Source: JAABRT01 sp038259155
Lineage (GTDB): Bacteria > Gemmatimonadota > Gemmatimonadetes > Gemmatimonadales > Gemmatimonadaceae
Direction: 5' to 3'
DNA: 17,280 nucleotides
Assembly: GCA_038259155.1 (NCBI GenBank)
Contig: JBBSPE010000097.1
Coordinates: forward strand, 1-17,280
Shown here: in pieces, positions 1-7,495 of the stretch
Numbering within the stretch: position 1 is the first letter of the stretch
Layout: every line of letters begins with the position of its first letter
Notes under the pieces: model-generated
The model's input: the letters and a program-made list of their open reading frames with translations, nothing else
What the model was told of the DNA's origin: nothing
The model's database searches: none
Made by a program: the position numbers and the translations under genes

Positions 1-1306
1 CCTCACACACAAAATCGGGCTTGGACTTTCGGCCAAACCCGCCGCCGAGCAGCGTCACGTTCACGGTGACCTGCGCGGCGTCCACTTTGAGAAAGCCGGC
101 TACCGCATCACGCGCTCCCTGCGGCGACTGCGTGGGCGCCCACGCGTCCACCACGCCGTCGTGCACGTGCGCCAATGCGACCAACGGCTCCATTTGCGCA
201 TGCGACAGGTGCGGCACGTAATACTCGGCTGACACACGACGCGTGGCGCTGGTGAGTGCGGCGTCTGCATCACCAACCGTACGACCGGCCGCGCCAGGCT
301 CGCGCACACGGGCCTGCAGTTCGGCTTTGAACGCCACCGAGTCGTAACTCGCATTGGGCCCGTTGTCCCACGTGATGCGCAGTGCATCGCGCCCTTCCAT
401 GGCGGCCCACGTGTTCCGCGCGATCACGGCCACACCACCAAGCGGCTGGTACCCGCCCGGTATGGGTACCTCGGGCAACTGCACCACGCGCTCCACGCCG
501 GGCACGCGCAGTGCCGCCGTGTCGTCCACACGCACCACCTTGCCACCCCACACGAACGGCCGCGCAATCACCGCGTACTTCATGCCGGGCAGCACCACGT
601 CGGCGCCGTACGTCGCCTTGCCCGTGGTCATATCGGTGAGATCGATGGACGGCATGCGCTTGCCCTGCCACCGACGCTCTGCCGGGCGCTTGATGCGCAC
701 GCGCTCCTTGGCGGGCATGGGCAACGCGCGTGCCGTCGCGATGAGCGACGCGAAGGGCAGTGAACGGCCGCTCGCTGCGTGCTTCACCACGTGCTGCTCG
801 GCGCGCACCTCGCTGGTGGGGACACTCCACTGCTGCGCTGCCGCGTCTTCGAGCAGCGCGCGCATGGTGGCTCCCGCCTCACGATAAATCGACAGGAAGT
901 TGCGGATGCTGGTGGAGCCGTCGGTGTTCTGCGAGCCGTACTTCTTCTCGTTGCCCTGGGCCTGCTCCACACGACAGCGCGCCCAGTCGGCCTCCATCTC
1001 GTCGGCAATGATCATGGGCATGGTGGTGCGAATGCCCTGCCCCATTTCCGAGCGGTGGCAAACGAGCGTGACCGTCCCGTCGTCCTGCAGCGACACATAC
1101 GCCACCGGCGACCACGGCTCGGCCCACGTGAGCAGACGCCGACCGGCGGCGTCCAGGCGTGTCACGCCGCCCGGGCCGGCCACCAGCACGAGGCCACCGA
1201 CGCCCAGCAGTTTGAGAAAATGCCGGCGCGAGGTCTCCGTAGCGCGTGCGTTCGACTGTTCGATTGACTCGTCGACAGACGGTTCCCGCGTCTGGTCGCC
1301 GCTCAT
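1..1306 (-). CDS. iorB: Molybdopterin-binding subunit of isoquinoline 1-oxidoreductase-type hydroxylase (partial)
   Basis: Large subunit of a xanthine-oxidase-family enzyme that hydroxylates (hetero)aromatic or aldehyde substrates at a molybdenum cofactor; the substrate cannot be read from sequence. About 435 residues are visible and the C-terminal part lies beyond the left edge. A twin-arginine signal (SRRHFLK, about residues 26-32, followed by a hydrophobic stretch) predicts Tat export with cofactor already bound. Family motifs include SEMGQGIRTTMPMIIADE after the leader and GGGFGRKSKPDF near the visible end, which in relatives contacts the cofactor. The start was chosen because its ATG overlaps the stop of the upstream iron-sulfur subunit (ATGA), indicating translational coupling. 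The IorB-like branch is favoured over cytoplasmic XdhB/CoxL types because of the Tat leader and the two-subunit layout without an FAD subunit. Confidence 0.93.
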   Translation of the reverse strand, partial: MSGDQTREPSVDESIEQSNARATETSRRHFLKLLGVGGLVLVAGPGGVTRLDAAGRRLLTWAEPWSPVAYVSLQDDGTVTLVCHRSEMGQGIRTTMPMIIADEMEADWARCRVEQAQGNEKKYGSQNTDGSTSIRNFLSIYREAGATMRALLEDAAAQQWSVPTSEVRAEQHVVKHAASGRSLPFASLIATARALPMPAKERVRIKRPAERRWQGKRMPSIDLTDMTTGKATYGADVVLPGMKYAVIARPFVWGGKVVRVDDTAALRVPGVERVVQLPEVPIPGGYQPLGGVAVIARNTWAAMEGRDALRITWDNGPNASYDSVAFKAELQARVREPGAAGRTVGDADAALTSATRRVSAEYYVPHLSHAQMEPLVALAHVHDGVVDAWAPTQSPQGARDAVAGFLKVDAAQVTVNVTLLGGGFGRKSKPDFVCE

Positions 1307-1758
1307 GATCCCTGCTCCGCCGCCGCTTTGATCGCGGCGCGAATGCGTGGATACGTACCGCAGCGACAGATGTGCCCGTCCATGGCCTCGTCAATGTCGT
1401 CGTCGGTGGGCTTGGGCGTGTTCTTCAGCAGCGCCGCCGCCTGCATGATCTGGCCACTCTGGCAGAACCCGCACTGCGGGACATCCAGTGCGCGCCACGC
1501 CACCTGCGCCGGATGCGCACCGTCCGGGTGCAGCCCCTCAATGGTGGTGACGGCACCTCCCTCGAGCGAAGACATCTTGCGCTGGCAGGACCGCACCGGC
1601 TCACCGTCCACGTGCACCGTGCAGGCACCGCATGACGAAACGCCGCATCCGTACTTGGTGCCGGTCAGCGCGAGGTCGTCGCGCAGAAACCACAGCAGAG
1701 GCATCGCGTCGTCGCCCTCGTAGGTGCGACGCACGCCGTTCACGGTGAGTGTTATCAT
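1303..1758 (-). CDS. iorA: [2Fe-2S] subunit of isoquinoline 1-oxidoreductase-type hydroxylase
   Basis: Small electron-transfer subunit of 151 residues, the usual length for the family. The N-terminal ferredoxin-like cluster is ligated by C38, C43, C46 and C58 (CGVSSCGACTVHVDG motif). The C-terminal helical domain cluster is ligated by C96, C99, C131 and C133 (CGFCQSGQ and CRCGTYPRI). Electrons from the molybdenum site pass through these two clusters to an acceptor outside the complex, in relatives often a c-type cytochrome. It has no signal peptide, so it is expected to be carried across the membrane together with the Tat-signalled partner encoded next. The gene overlaps that partner by four bases and is divergent from the flavin operon across a 187-base gap that must hold both promoters; I see no convincing -35/-10 pair there. 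Confidence 0.95.
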   Translation of the reverse strand: MITLTVNGVRRTYEGDDAMPLLWFLRDDLALTGTKYGCGVSSCGACTVHVDGEPVRSCQRKMSSLEGGAVTTIEGLHPDGAHPAQVAWRALDVPQCGFCQSGQIMQAAALLKNTPKPTDDDIDEAMDGHICRCGTYPRIRAAIKAAAEQGS

Positions 1759-1945
1759 GGGGCTCTGCGGGTGGGAGGGTTCATCGCTTCCTCTATGGTG
1801 CGTCCGGCGCCGCGGAACGGCAAGCGTGCGTCGGAGACCGACCAGACTTGCAGGAGCCTAACGAAACCGGTCGGCGAACCGTCATCCACATGGAAGTTTC
1901 GCATCATCACCGCCTCCAGTTGGTGCTCGCCCCCGAACCTGTGCC

Positions 1946-2887
1946 ATGTCTGACCCTCTACGCCGCCCCGACACGCCAGACCAGCCGGTAAAATCGCCCG
2001 CGAGGTCGCCCCGGACGCCGGCCCCCGCCCGCATCCCGGGCTCGTTGCTGGTGCTCGGCGCCGCCGCCGTGCTCACCGTGTACGGCGCCGGATTCGAGCG
2101 CACGCGGCTGGCGGCGCAGCAGTTTGCCGACGAAAGCGCGGCCGGCCGGCGGCCGCTGCCGCCGTCGGGGGTGAGCGAGGCCGCAGCCACCGAGGTGTCG
2201 CCGGCCGCACCGATGGCGGAGCCGGCGATGACGGAGCCGGATGCTGCAGTCGCGTCTAATACGTCAGCCGGTGCCGCCGAGCGCTCAACGGATGTGACGC
2301 CGAGTGCGGCCGCTGTGGCGCCAGCGCCGATATCCGCACCGGCGAGCGCGTCGGCAGCCAGCTCGGGGGCGGAGCAGGCCACGAGCGAACCGGCCCCGTC
2401 CACGGCGGTCGTCACGAAGCCGGCAGCAGCGCAGTCGAAGACGAATGCTGAGGCACCGGTCGCGGCGAAGCCGACGTCCACCGCCACCGCCAAGTCCACC
2501 GCGTCCGACGCTACGACGCCCGCAGCGGCCATCGCCGTAGCCACAACGCCCGTCGCGGATACCGCGGTAGCTTCCTCGACCGTCGCCGACAGCGCCGCCG
2601 CCGCCGCCACCGCACCGCCCGCGCCCGTGTGGAAAGACGGTACCTACACCGGCTGGGGTACCTCGCGGCACGGCGACATTCAGGTCACGCTGGTCATCAC
2701 CAGTGGACGCATCGAGTCCGCCGACATCAGCCGCTGCGAAACGCGCTACTCCTGCTCGTGGATCAACCACCTGCAGCCGCAGGTGGTCAAGCGCCAGAGC
2801 GCAGACGTGGACTACGTGTCGGGCGCGACCCAAAGCGCCAACGCGTTCTACTACGCCGTGCTGGAAGCGTTGGGGAAGGCCAAGTAA
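1946..2887 (+). CDS. Membrane-anchored FMN_bind domain protein with long Ala/Thr/Pro linker
   Basis: Predicted carrier of a covalently attached FMN outside the cytoplasmic membrane. The 313-residue protein has a Pro/Arg-rich start, one hydrophobic segment (about 32-50, SLLVLGAAAVLTVYGAGF), a very long Ala/Thr/Pro/Ser-rich linker (about 60-225) and a C-terminal FMN_bind domain (about 229-313). The domain contains DYVSGAT, matching the Dxx(S/T)GAT acceptor motif used by ApbE; the acceptor would be T295. FMN_bind is also found in RnfG and NqrC, but this protein is not a clear orthologue of either. It is the first gene of an operon whose second gene is the FMN transferase itself. No good Shine-Dalgarno is seen before the ATG. 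The linker may span cell wall or periplasm; that is inference. Confidence 0.87.
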   Translation: MSDPLRRPDTPDQPVKSPARSPRTPAPARIPGSLLVLGAAAVLTVYGAGFERTRLAAQQFADESAAGRRPLPPSGVSEAAATEVSPAAPMAEPAMTEPDAAVASNTSAGAAERSTDVTPSAAAVAPAPISAPASASAASSGAEQATSEPAPSTAVVTKPAAAQSKTNAEAPVAAKPTSTATAKSTASDATTPAAAIAVATTPVADTAVASSTVADSAAAAATAPPAPVWKDGTYTGWGTSRHGDIQVTLVITSGRIESADISRCETRYSCSWINHLQPQVVKRQSADVDYVSGATQSANAFYYAVLEALGKAK

Positions 2888-2906
2888 GTGTCGCGTGCGC
2901 ACGACC

Positions 2907-2910
2907 GGAG
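2907..2910 (+). promoter_or_regulatory. Ribosome binding site for apbE
   Basis: GGAG lies six bases before a GTG at 2917. It supports that GTG as the start of the flavin transferase over the longer upstream open frame, which overlaps the FMN_bind gene. Confidence 0.6.
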
Positions 2911-2916
2911 CGCGGA

Positions 2917-3843
2917 GTGAGTGCGACGCACGAGCTCTCCTCGGCCGCCATGGGCACCGTGGTGTCCATCCAGGTGGTGGGCGGCGCTCAGCGGGCGATC
3001 GCCGCGCGCATTCGCGGTGCTCTGGAGTGGTTTCCGCGTGTTGAGGCGGCGTGCAGTCGGTTCCGCGACGATAGCGAACTGCGCGCGCTCTGCCGGCACG
3101 TTGGCGAGCCGGTGCGAGTGAGCCCGCTCCTCTTTGAGGTCCTGGCATTTGCGCTCGCCGTCGCCGAGTCGAGCGATGGGGCCTTTGATCCCACTGTTGG
3201 CGCACATATGGAGCATCGGGGCTTCACGAGCGCGTGGCACCCCGGCGCGCGAGTGCACTCGGGCATAGCACCGGACGAGTGTGCGTCGTGGCGTGATGTA
3301 CAGCTGAGCGCAGATAATCAGACCGTGCTGTTGGCGCGGCCCCTACTGCTCGATCTGGGCGCCGTGGCCAAGGGCATGGCGGTGGATCTCGCCGCGCGCG
3401 ATCTGCATGATCTGGAGCACTACGCCGTGTACGCCGGTGGCGACATGTATCTGTCGGGACGCAACGTCGACGGTGAGACTTGGCGTGTGGGTATTCGCCA
3501 TCCCGTGCAGCACGATGAACTCGTGCACACAGTGCACGTAAGTGACCGTGCGGTGTGTACAAGCGGCAACTATGAAAAGCGCACAACCACGGGTGCGGAG
3601 CACCTTGTGAACACGCACGCGCAACCGCATACCGCAGCACTCGCGAGCGTCACCGTGATGGCGCCCACCGCGATGGTCGCCGACGCCCTCGCCACCGCCG
3701 CCTTCGTGCTTGGCGAACAGCGTGGCCTCGCGTTTTTGCAAGAGCAGGACGTGGACGCCATCGTGGTCACGCACGACCTTCGCGTGCTGGTCACCGACGC
3801 CGTGCGTCACAGCATGCGTCCCGCGCGAGAGCACGTGGCATGA
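2917..3843 (+). CDS. apbE: FAD:protein FMN transferase ApbE
   Basis: Transfers FMN from FAD to a threonine of target flavoproteins, with Mg2+ as cofactor. With a GTG start the protein has 308 residues, a usual length. Motifs in order: AMGTVVSI near the N-terminus, DLGAVAKGMAVD (flavin binding), YAVYAGGDMYLSG, VCTSGNYEKR, and HLVNTHA followed by APTAMVADALATAAFVLG, which carries the metal-binding acidic residue. No lipobox or clear signal peptide is seen, although many ApbE proteins are exported lipoproteins; the site of action is therefore open. The gene begins 29 bases after the FMN_bind gene and overlaps the membrane protein gene by four bases (ATGA). Its obvious substrate is the upstream SGAT-containing protein. 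Confidence 0.93.
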   Translation: MSATHELSSAAMGTVVSIQVVGGAQRAIAARIRGALEWFPRVEAACSRFRDDSELRALCRHVGEPVRVSPLLFEVLAFALAVAESSDGAFDPTVGAHMEHRGFTSAWHPGARVHSGIAPDECASWRDVQLSADNQTVLLARPLLLDLGAVAKGMAVDLAARDLHDLEHYAVYAGGDMYLSGRNVDGETWRVGIRHPVQHDELVHTVHVSDRAVCTSGNYEKRTTTGAEHLVNTHAQPHTAALASVTVMAPTAMVADALATAAFVLGEQRGLAFLQEQDVDAIVVTHDLRVLVTDAVRHSMRPAREHVA

Positions 3844-4670
3844 CCATGCGACCCGAATGGACAGCACTGCGCCGGTACCTTCGAACACCCAAGGGACTGT
3901 TCGCGCTTGTGCTGCTGTTGCTCACCGCCGCCGCCGGCACGTTTGCAGGTTGGTCGTTGGTGGTACCGGGTCTCGCCGGCGCCATGCTCGCGGCGCTGCT
4001 CGTGGACGCGCCCATCGCGCGCCTGCGCACCGGCGCATGGGTGAATCCCGACGGCGCGCTGCTCACCGGCTGGATCGTGGCGCTGGTGTTGAGTCCACAC
4101 GAACCGTGGCGCATTGCCGCCGCGACCGCCGCCGTGGCCGTGCTCGGCAAACACGCGTTCCGCGTTGGTCGGGCCAACGTGTTCAACCCAGCCGCGTTCG
4201 GCCTGGTGGCCACGTTCTACGTGTTCGACACCGGCCAGAGCTGGTGGGGCGCGTTGCCCGAACTCGCACTGCCGTGGGTGATACTGTTGCTCGCCACCGG
4301 ACTCTACACCGCGATGCGCGTGAACAAAGTGCCGTTGGTGCTCGCGTTCCTCGGCACCTACTACACGCTGATCACGCTCGCCGCATTTGTCGGCGATCCT
4401 GCGGGGGTGGCCGAACTGTACCGGGCACCCGACCTGCACGCCGCGCTGTTCTTTGCCGCGTTCATGCTCACCGATCCGCCCACGTCGCCACCCAAACATC
4501 GTGACCAGCTCACGTACGGCGTAGTTGCCGCGGTCGTTGGATTTGCCGTCTTCGAGCTGATTGGTGCCGCATACTTCTTGTTGGCCGGCCTGCTCGCCGC
4601 CAATCTGTGGGAAGGGTGGCGCAAACGGCGGGTGGTGCGGGCAAAGGCGCGGGTTGCGGTGGCGACGTGA
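3840..4670 (+). CDS. RnfD/NqrB-family integral membrane protein
   Basis: Polytopic membrane protein of 276 residues with about eight or nine hydrophobic segments, shorter than typical RnfD (about 350). It shows NqrB/RnfD (PF03116) landmarks: WVNPDGALLTGWIVALVL, the NPAAFG motif in the middle, and FMLTDPPTSP before the last helices. NqrB and RnfD carry a covalent FMN on an SGAT motif after the NPAAFG region; I find no such motif here. The protein may therefore bind flavin non-covalently, or serve to pass electrons across the membrane to the FMN_bind partner. It is translationally coupled to apbE. No RnfA, B, C, E or G homologue is present in the window, so this is not a complete Rnf or Nqr complex. 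Confidence 0.82.
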   Translation: MTMRPEWTALRRYLRTPKGLFALVLLLLTAAAGTFAGWSLVVPGLAGAMLAALLVDAPIARLRTGAWVNPDGALLTGWIVALVLSPHEPWRIAAATAAVAVLGKHAFRVGRANVFNPAAFGLVATFYVFDTGQSWWGALPELALPWVILLLATGLYTAMRVNKVPLVLAFLGTYYTLITLAAFVGDPAGVAELYRAPDLHAALFFAAFMLTDPPTSPPKHRDQLTYGVVAAVVGFAVFELIGAAYFLLAGLLAANLWEGWRKRRVVRAKARVAVAT

Positions 4671-4856
4671 TGTGCGTGGCATGCTGGCGTGATGCGCAGA
4701 ACCGCGGGCGCGCCGAGTGACAAGTTGGCTCGCCGATGGGCACGGTCGTGCTTGCTTGCAGCACGCTCCAGCCTCCCGCTATTGTTCGACGGCAAGTTCG
4801 AACCGCTGGCGAGAGCGGCCGCTACGTTGCGGGAGTTCCAGTTCATTGAGGAAGAC

Positions 4857-5318
4857 ATGCGATCCTTCACGACGTGCACCGTTGCACTCGCAATAGCGGT
4901 TTCGTTGACCGCTTGCGGCAGTGATGCACCCAGCGGCGTGCTACCCGACCGACTGGCGTGCCCACCATCGCCCGACCTCGCCGGTTGTGCCAGAGTCCCT
5001 TTTCTCCTCCTGCAGCCCGACGGGACGCCGGCGCAGAACGTCTATCTCAGCTCAACGGCACTCGACGGATCCGAACCCTCGCTGACCATGGCGTCCGGCG
5101 CCCTTCCCTCCAGTACGGATGGACGCACCGAGTTGAGGCTCGATTGGCTGGCTGGACCGCTTCCCTCAGTGGCTCAGCGACGCGTCATCGCGTTCAGACT
5201 CGCACCGAATGAAAGTCAGGTGCGGTACCTTGATACCATGGATGTGGTGGCGCCGACGGCACGTGCGGGTGAGCGCCCCATGAGAGACAGCATTGTGTGG
5301 ACACTGAAGCAGTGGTAG
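4857..5318 (+). CDS. Predicted small lipoprotein, unknown function
   Basis: I do not recognise the family. The ATG was chosen because GAGG at 4848-4851 lies five bases upstream and because it opens a clear lipoprotein signal: a short basic start, a hydrophobic core and LTAC with the lipidated cysteine at residue 20. The 153-residue product continues with PDGTPAQNVYLSST, which resembles a beta-sandwich (carboxypeptidase-regulatory-like) start but is too short to call. It should sit at the outer face of the inner membrane or in the outer membrane. The next gene, another probable lipoprotein, begins 10 bases after the stop, so the two are likely co-transcribed. An open frame reaches upstream to 4689, but that stretch has no signal-peptide character. 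Confidence 0.7.
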   Translation: MRSFTTCTVALAIAVSLTACGSDAPSGVLPDRLACPPSPDLAGCARVPFLLLQPDGTPAQNVYLSSTALDGSEPSLTMASGALPSSTDGRTELRLDWLAGPLPSVAQRRVIAFRLAPNESQVRYLDTMDVVAPTARAGERPMRDSIVWTLKQW

Positions 5319-5319
5319 T

Positions 5320-5324
5320 GGAGG
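5320..5324 (+). promoter_or_regulatory. Ribosome binding site for beta-propeller lipoprotein
   Basis: GGAGG lies four bases before a CTG codon at 5329. It is the only strong purine-rich site near the frame that encodes the signal peptide, and it argues for CTG initiation. Confidence 0.45.
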
Positions 5325-5328
5325 CCGC

Positions 5329-6396
5329 CTGAGCACTCGTGTCTTCGTCGCCTCGGCGCTGCTGTTTGTACTCGCCGGCACCGCCTGCGACGCAGCGCCT
5401 GATCCCAGCACGCCACAATTGGTTCAAGCAGACACGCTGACCGCGCTGTGGAGCGTGGACGTGGTGCAGCAACCGTCCGCACTGGAGCTCGATGATGGCA
5501 ACATCGTCGTCATTGGTCAGAGTCGCGCGCAGCTGTTCGTTTTGCGCAGCGACGGTACTGACTCGGCCGAAATCGGACGCGCTGGCGGCGACATCGGCGA
5601 GTTCCGCATTCCAGTGACGCTGGCTGCCCTGCGCGATGGGCAGTTTGGCGTTGTGGATGTCGGCCTGCAACGCTTCACGGTGTTCGACGGCGATCTCAGC
5701 GCGCTCGCGATGTACGCCGTCCCGATCACACACGCCGCCGAATCCGCCACGCGGTTGGCCGACGGCCGGTGGCTCTCGCTCAAACTCTCCGCGCGCGTTG
5801 GCGACAGCGTGCCGTTGATGCTCTCTGACACCGATTCGTCGCCGCCCCGTGCCATCGCGTTGCTCAACAGCCCGCCTACGGTGTTCATCGAACGTGGTGA
5901 CATGGGCTTCAACGTGCCTGTCGAGTACGGCGCTCGGGACGTGTGGGGGGCGCTGCCGAGTGGTTCGATCTGGATAGCACGAGCCGGGGACAACAGTGTG
6001 GAGTGGGTGCTACCGGACGGATCGATCTCGAAGCGTCAAGGCCTACCGGTGGAAGCAATCAAGACGAAACGTGGCGACCTGCGCCGATGGCACGGACAGC
6101 CGGCGCCCGCGTCGTGGCTCGACCTGGAACGACCCATGGCGCAGATCAAGTCGCCGTTTCAGCAGGTCGTGGCCACACCGTCCGGCTCGCTGTGGTACTG
6201 GATGAACCAGCCGGACGGCTACACGTCGGAGCGCTACCAATGCCGAACGCGCGACGATGCGTGGGGCGCGGCAGTGCAGGTTGCCTACGGTTCACGCCTG
6301 CTCAGCATCGGCGCGAACGCCGCGTACTTTCACGAATTCGGCGAGAGTGGCGAGGAACGCCTGGTTGCGTACAAACTGCCGGCGTGCGGCAGCTGA
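5329..6396 (+). CDS. Predicted six-bladed beta-propeller lipoprotein (CTG start)
   Basis: Secreted protein of about 355 residues with repeated beta-propeller-like segments. The clearest is IGRAGGDIGEFRIPVTLAAL, a pattern common in NHL/6-bladed propeller proteins, followed by GQFGVVDVGLQRFTVFD. The first conventional start codon in frame (TTG at 5419) would remove an upstream stretch that reads as a signal peptide: STRVFVASALLFVLAGTAC and then an acidic/Pro-rich mature start. I therefore place the start at CTG 5329, just after GGAGG. The lipobox (GTAC) is weak. Function is unknown; such proteins often bind ligands or partners at the cell surface. It follows the small lipoprotein gene by 10 bases. 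Alternatives are a TTG start giving a cytoplasmic protein, or a sequence error hiding an ATG. Confidence 0.72.
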   Translation: MSTRVFVASALLFVLAGTACDAAPDPSTPQLVQADTLTALWSVDVVQQPSALELDDGNIVVIGQSRAQLFVLRSDGTDSAEIGRAGGDIGEFRIPVTLAALRDGQFGVVDVGLQRFTVFDGDLSALAMYAVPITHAAESATRLADGRWLSLKLSARVGDSVPLMLSDTDSSPPRAIALLNSPPTVFIERGDMGFNVPVEYGARDVWGALPSGSIWIARAGDNSVEWVLPDGSISKRQGLPVEAIKTKRGDLRRWHGQPAPASWLDLERPMAQIKSPFQQVVATPSGSLWYWMNQPDGYTSERYQCRTRDDAWGAAVQVAYGSRLLSIGANAAYFHEFGESGEERLVAYKLPACGS

Positions 6397-6467
6397 GCGA
6401 AGCGCACGGCCCTCGCCTATTCTTCCACCGGCTTGCCGGATAAGACTGGGCAAGCAAGACTCCCCTT

Positions 6468-6755
6468 ATGCGAATCAATCTCGCGGGCGTGGGGGAGCTG
6501 TGCATGCGGCATCATATCGGGCGCCTCCGCGTCTTCGGTTCGTTCGCGCGCGGCGACGACTCCGAAACGAGCGATGTCGACCTGCTGGTGGACTTCACGC
6601 GGCGCACAAGTCTGATGGAACTTGTCCGGATCGAGCGCGATTTCTCGGAGCATTTCGGGCGCCCGGTCGATCTCCTTACCGAAGGAGCCCTCAGCCCGTA
6701 TCTCCGAGACCGTATACTGGCCGAGTCCAGAGTGGTGTATGAGCGCGCCGCGTGA
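6468..6755 (+). CDS. mntA: MntA-type minimal nucleotidyltransferase antitoxin
   Basis: Small nucleotidyltransferase of 95 residues with GSFARG (24-29), then SDVDLLVDF carrying D36 and D38, and the third acidic residue D68 in RPVDLLTE. In the characterised MntA/HepT systems this enzyme adds AMP to a tyrosine of the HEPN toxin and so neutralises it. It overlaps the downstream HEPN gene by 17 bases, the normal arrangement for such pairs. No strong Shine-Dalgarno is visible before the ATG. All catalytic residues are present, so the antitoxin looks functional. Confidence 0.88.
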   Translation: MRINLAGVGELCMRHHIGRLRVFGSFARGDDSETSDVDLLVDFTRRTSLMELVRIERDFSEHFGRPVDLLTEGALSPYLRDRILAESRVVYERAA

Positions 6756-7080
6756 GGACGCCGTATTTCCGCAGCATATGCTGGACGCGACGGCGCGAGT
6801 TCAGTCGTACGTGGCCGGCATCGACGAAGGCGAGTTTCTGAATACGCCGCTGATTCAGGATGGCGTGCTGCACCAGATTCAGATTCTCGGAGAGGCGGCC
6901 AAGCGCCTGTCCCGCAGTTTGCGAGCCGAATCGCCGGATATTCCATGGACTGACATCACCGGGATGCGCGACAAACTCGTGCACGACTACATGGGCATCG
7001 ATCTGGAAATGGTGTGGGAAACGGTGACGCGAGATGTTCCCGGACTGCATGCAAGGCTCATCGCGCTTACCGCAGGCTGA
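6739..7080 (+). CDS. hepT: HepT-type HEPN ribonuclease toxin
   Basis: HEPN-domain protein of 113 residues, all-helical by composition. It carries the RNase motif Rx4H as R77...H82, followed by Y84 (RDKLVHDY), which is the RX4HXY form in which the tyrosine is the AMPylation target of MntA. The start at 6739 overlaps the antitoxin gene; an upstream extension in the same frame has no family similarity. The segment LHQIQILGEAAKRLS is typical of the family. Together with the preceding gene it forms a toxin-antitoxin pair that may act in phage defence or plasmid/element stabilisation. The 3' end meets the convergent lipoprotein gene, whose last codons as annotated overlap this gene. Confidence 0.9.
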   Translation: MSAPREDAVFPQHMLDATARVQSYVAGIDEGEFLNTPLIQDGVLHQIQILGEAAKRLSRSLRAESPDIPWTDITGMRDKLVHDYMGIDLEMVWETVTRDVPGLHARLIALTAG

Positions 7081-7466
7081 GTTGTCCGTCCCAACTCCCA
7101 TCTACGCGCTGCCAGCGCAACCTGGCCGGAGCTGCAGCGATGGCGGAACGTGATGAAGGATGGGAATGCCACTTCGCCACCATCCGGCAGCACACGCTGC
7201 GTCTCGAGCGTGCGGCGTTCGCCGCCGCCGTCGGAACGAAGTTCGATGGTATCTGCCAGCACCCGTACTTCTGCCGAATCACGAAGGAAGCCACCCGACG
7301 TTCTGTAGGTGAATGGCAGCGGCTGACCCGCGATGGACTCAAGCACGAACACGCCGTCCACGCGCTCATCTGGATCCGTGCAGGCCGTCATCGCGAGCGA
7401 ACAGCTGGAGAAGAGCGCGATCATGCGGAGGGTGCGCGTGATGGATGAGACGCGAACAGGGTTCAT
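6987..7466 (-). CDS. Predicted lipoprotein, probably frameshifted near the C-terminus
   Basis: Unknown small lipoprotein. The start is supported by GAGG six bases upstream of the ATG. A hydrophobic N-terminus ends in AMTAC, a plausible lipobox (cysteine about residue 29). The following VDGVFVLESIAGQPLPF and DTIELRSDGGGERRTLETQRV look like the opening strands of a lipocalin-like fold common in small secreted proteins. As read, the frame gives 159 residues and runs 94 bases into the convergent hepT gene with poor codon character. A one-base shift near 7130 would instead give RLRWQRVDGSWDGQLSLR and a stop at about 7067-7069, leaving only a small overlap. I favour that reading. The gene lies 29 bases downstream of the plug-domain gene and is probably co-transcribed with it. 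Confidence 0.6.
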   Translation of the reverse strand: MNPVRVSSITRTLRMIALFSSCSLAMTACTDPDERVDGVFVLESIAGQPLPFTYRTSGGFLRDSAEVRVLADTIELRSDGGGERRTLETQRVLPDGGEVAFPSFITFRHRCSSGQVALAARRWELGRTTQPAVSAMSLACSPGTSRVTVSHTISRSMPM

Positions 7467-7495
7467 GGCGGTCCTCGTAGAGAGTCTGGTCTGCC

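Noticed and set aside
1303..1723. Long plus-strand open frame opposite the iron-sulfur subunit gene
   Set aside because: It is the antisense shadow of a gene with all eight cluster cysteines in place; the plus-strand product has no recognisable features.
1882..2610. 242-codon minus-strand Ala/Val-rich frame opposite the FMN_bind gene
   Set aside because: It mirrors the low-complexity linker; GC-rich repeats open several frames at once.
3840..4670. Membrane protein as a full RnfD of a complete Rnf complex
   Set aside because: No other Rnf subunits are nearby, it is short, and it lacks the SGAT motif.
6428..6439. CCGGCTTGCCGG short palindrome as a terminator before mntA
   Set aside because: The stem has only five pairs with a two-base loop and no T-tract; it can arise by chance in GC-rich DNA.
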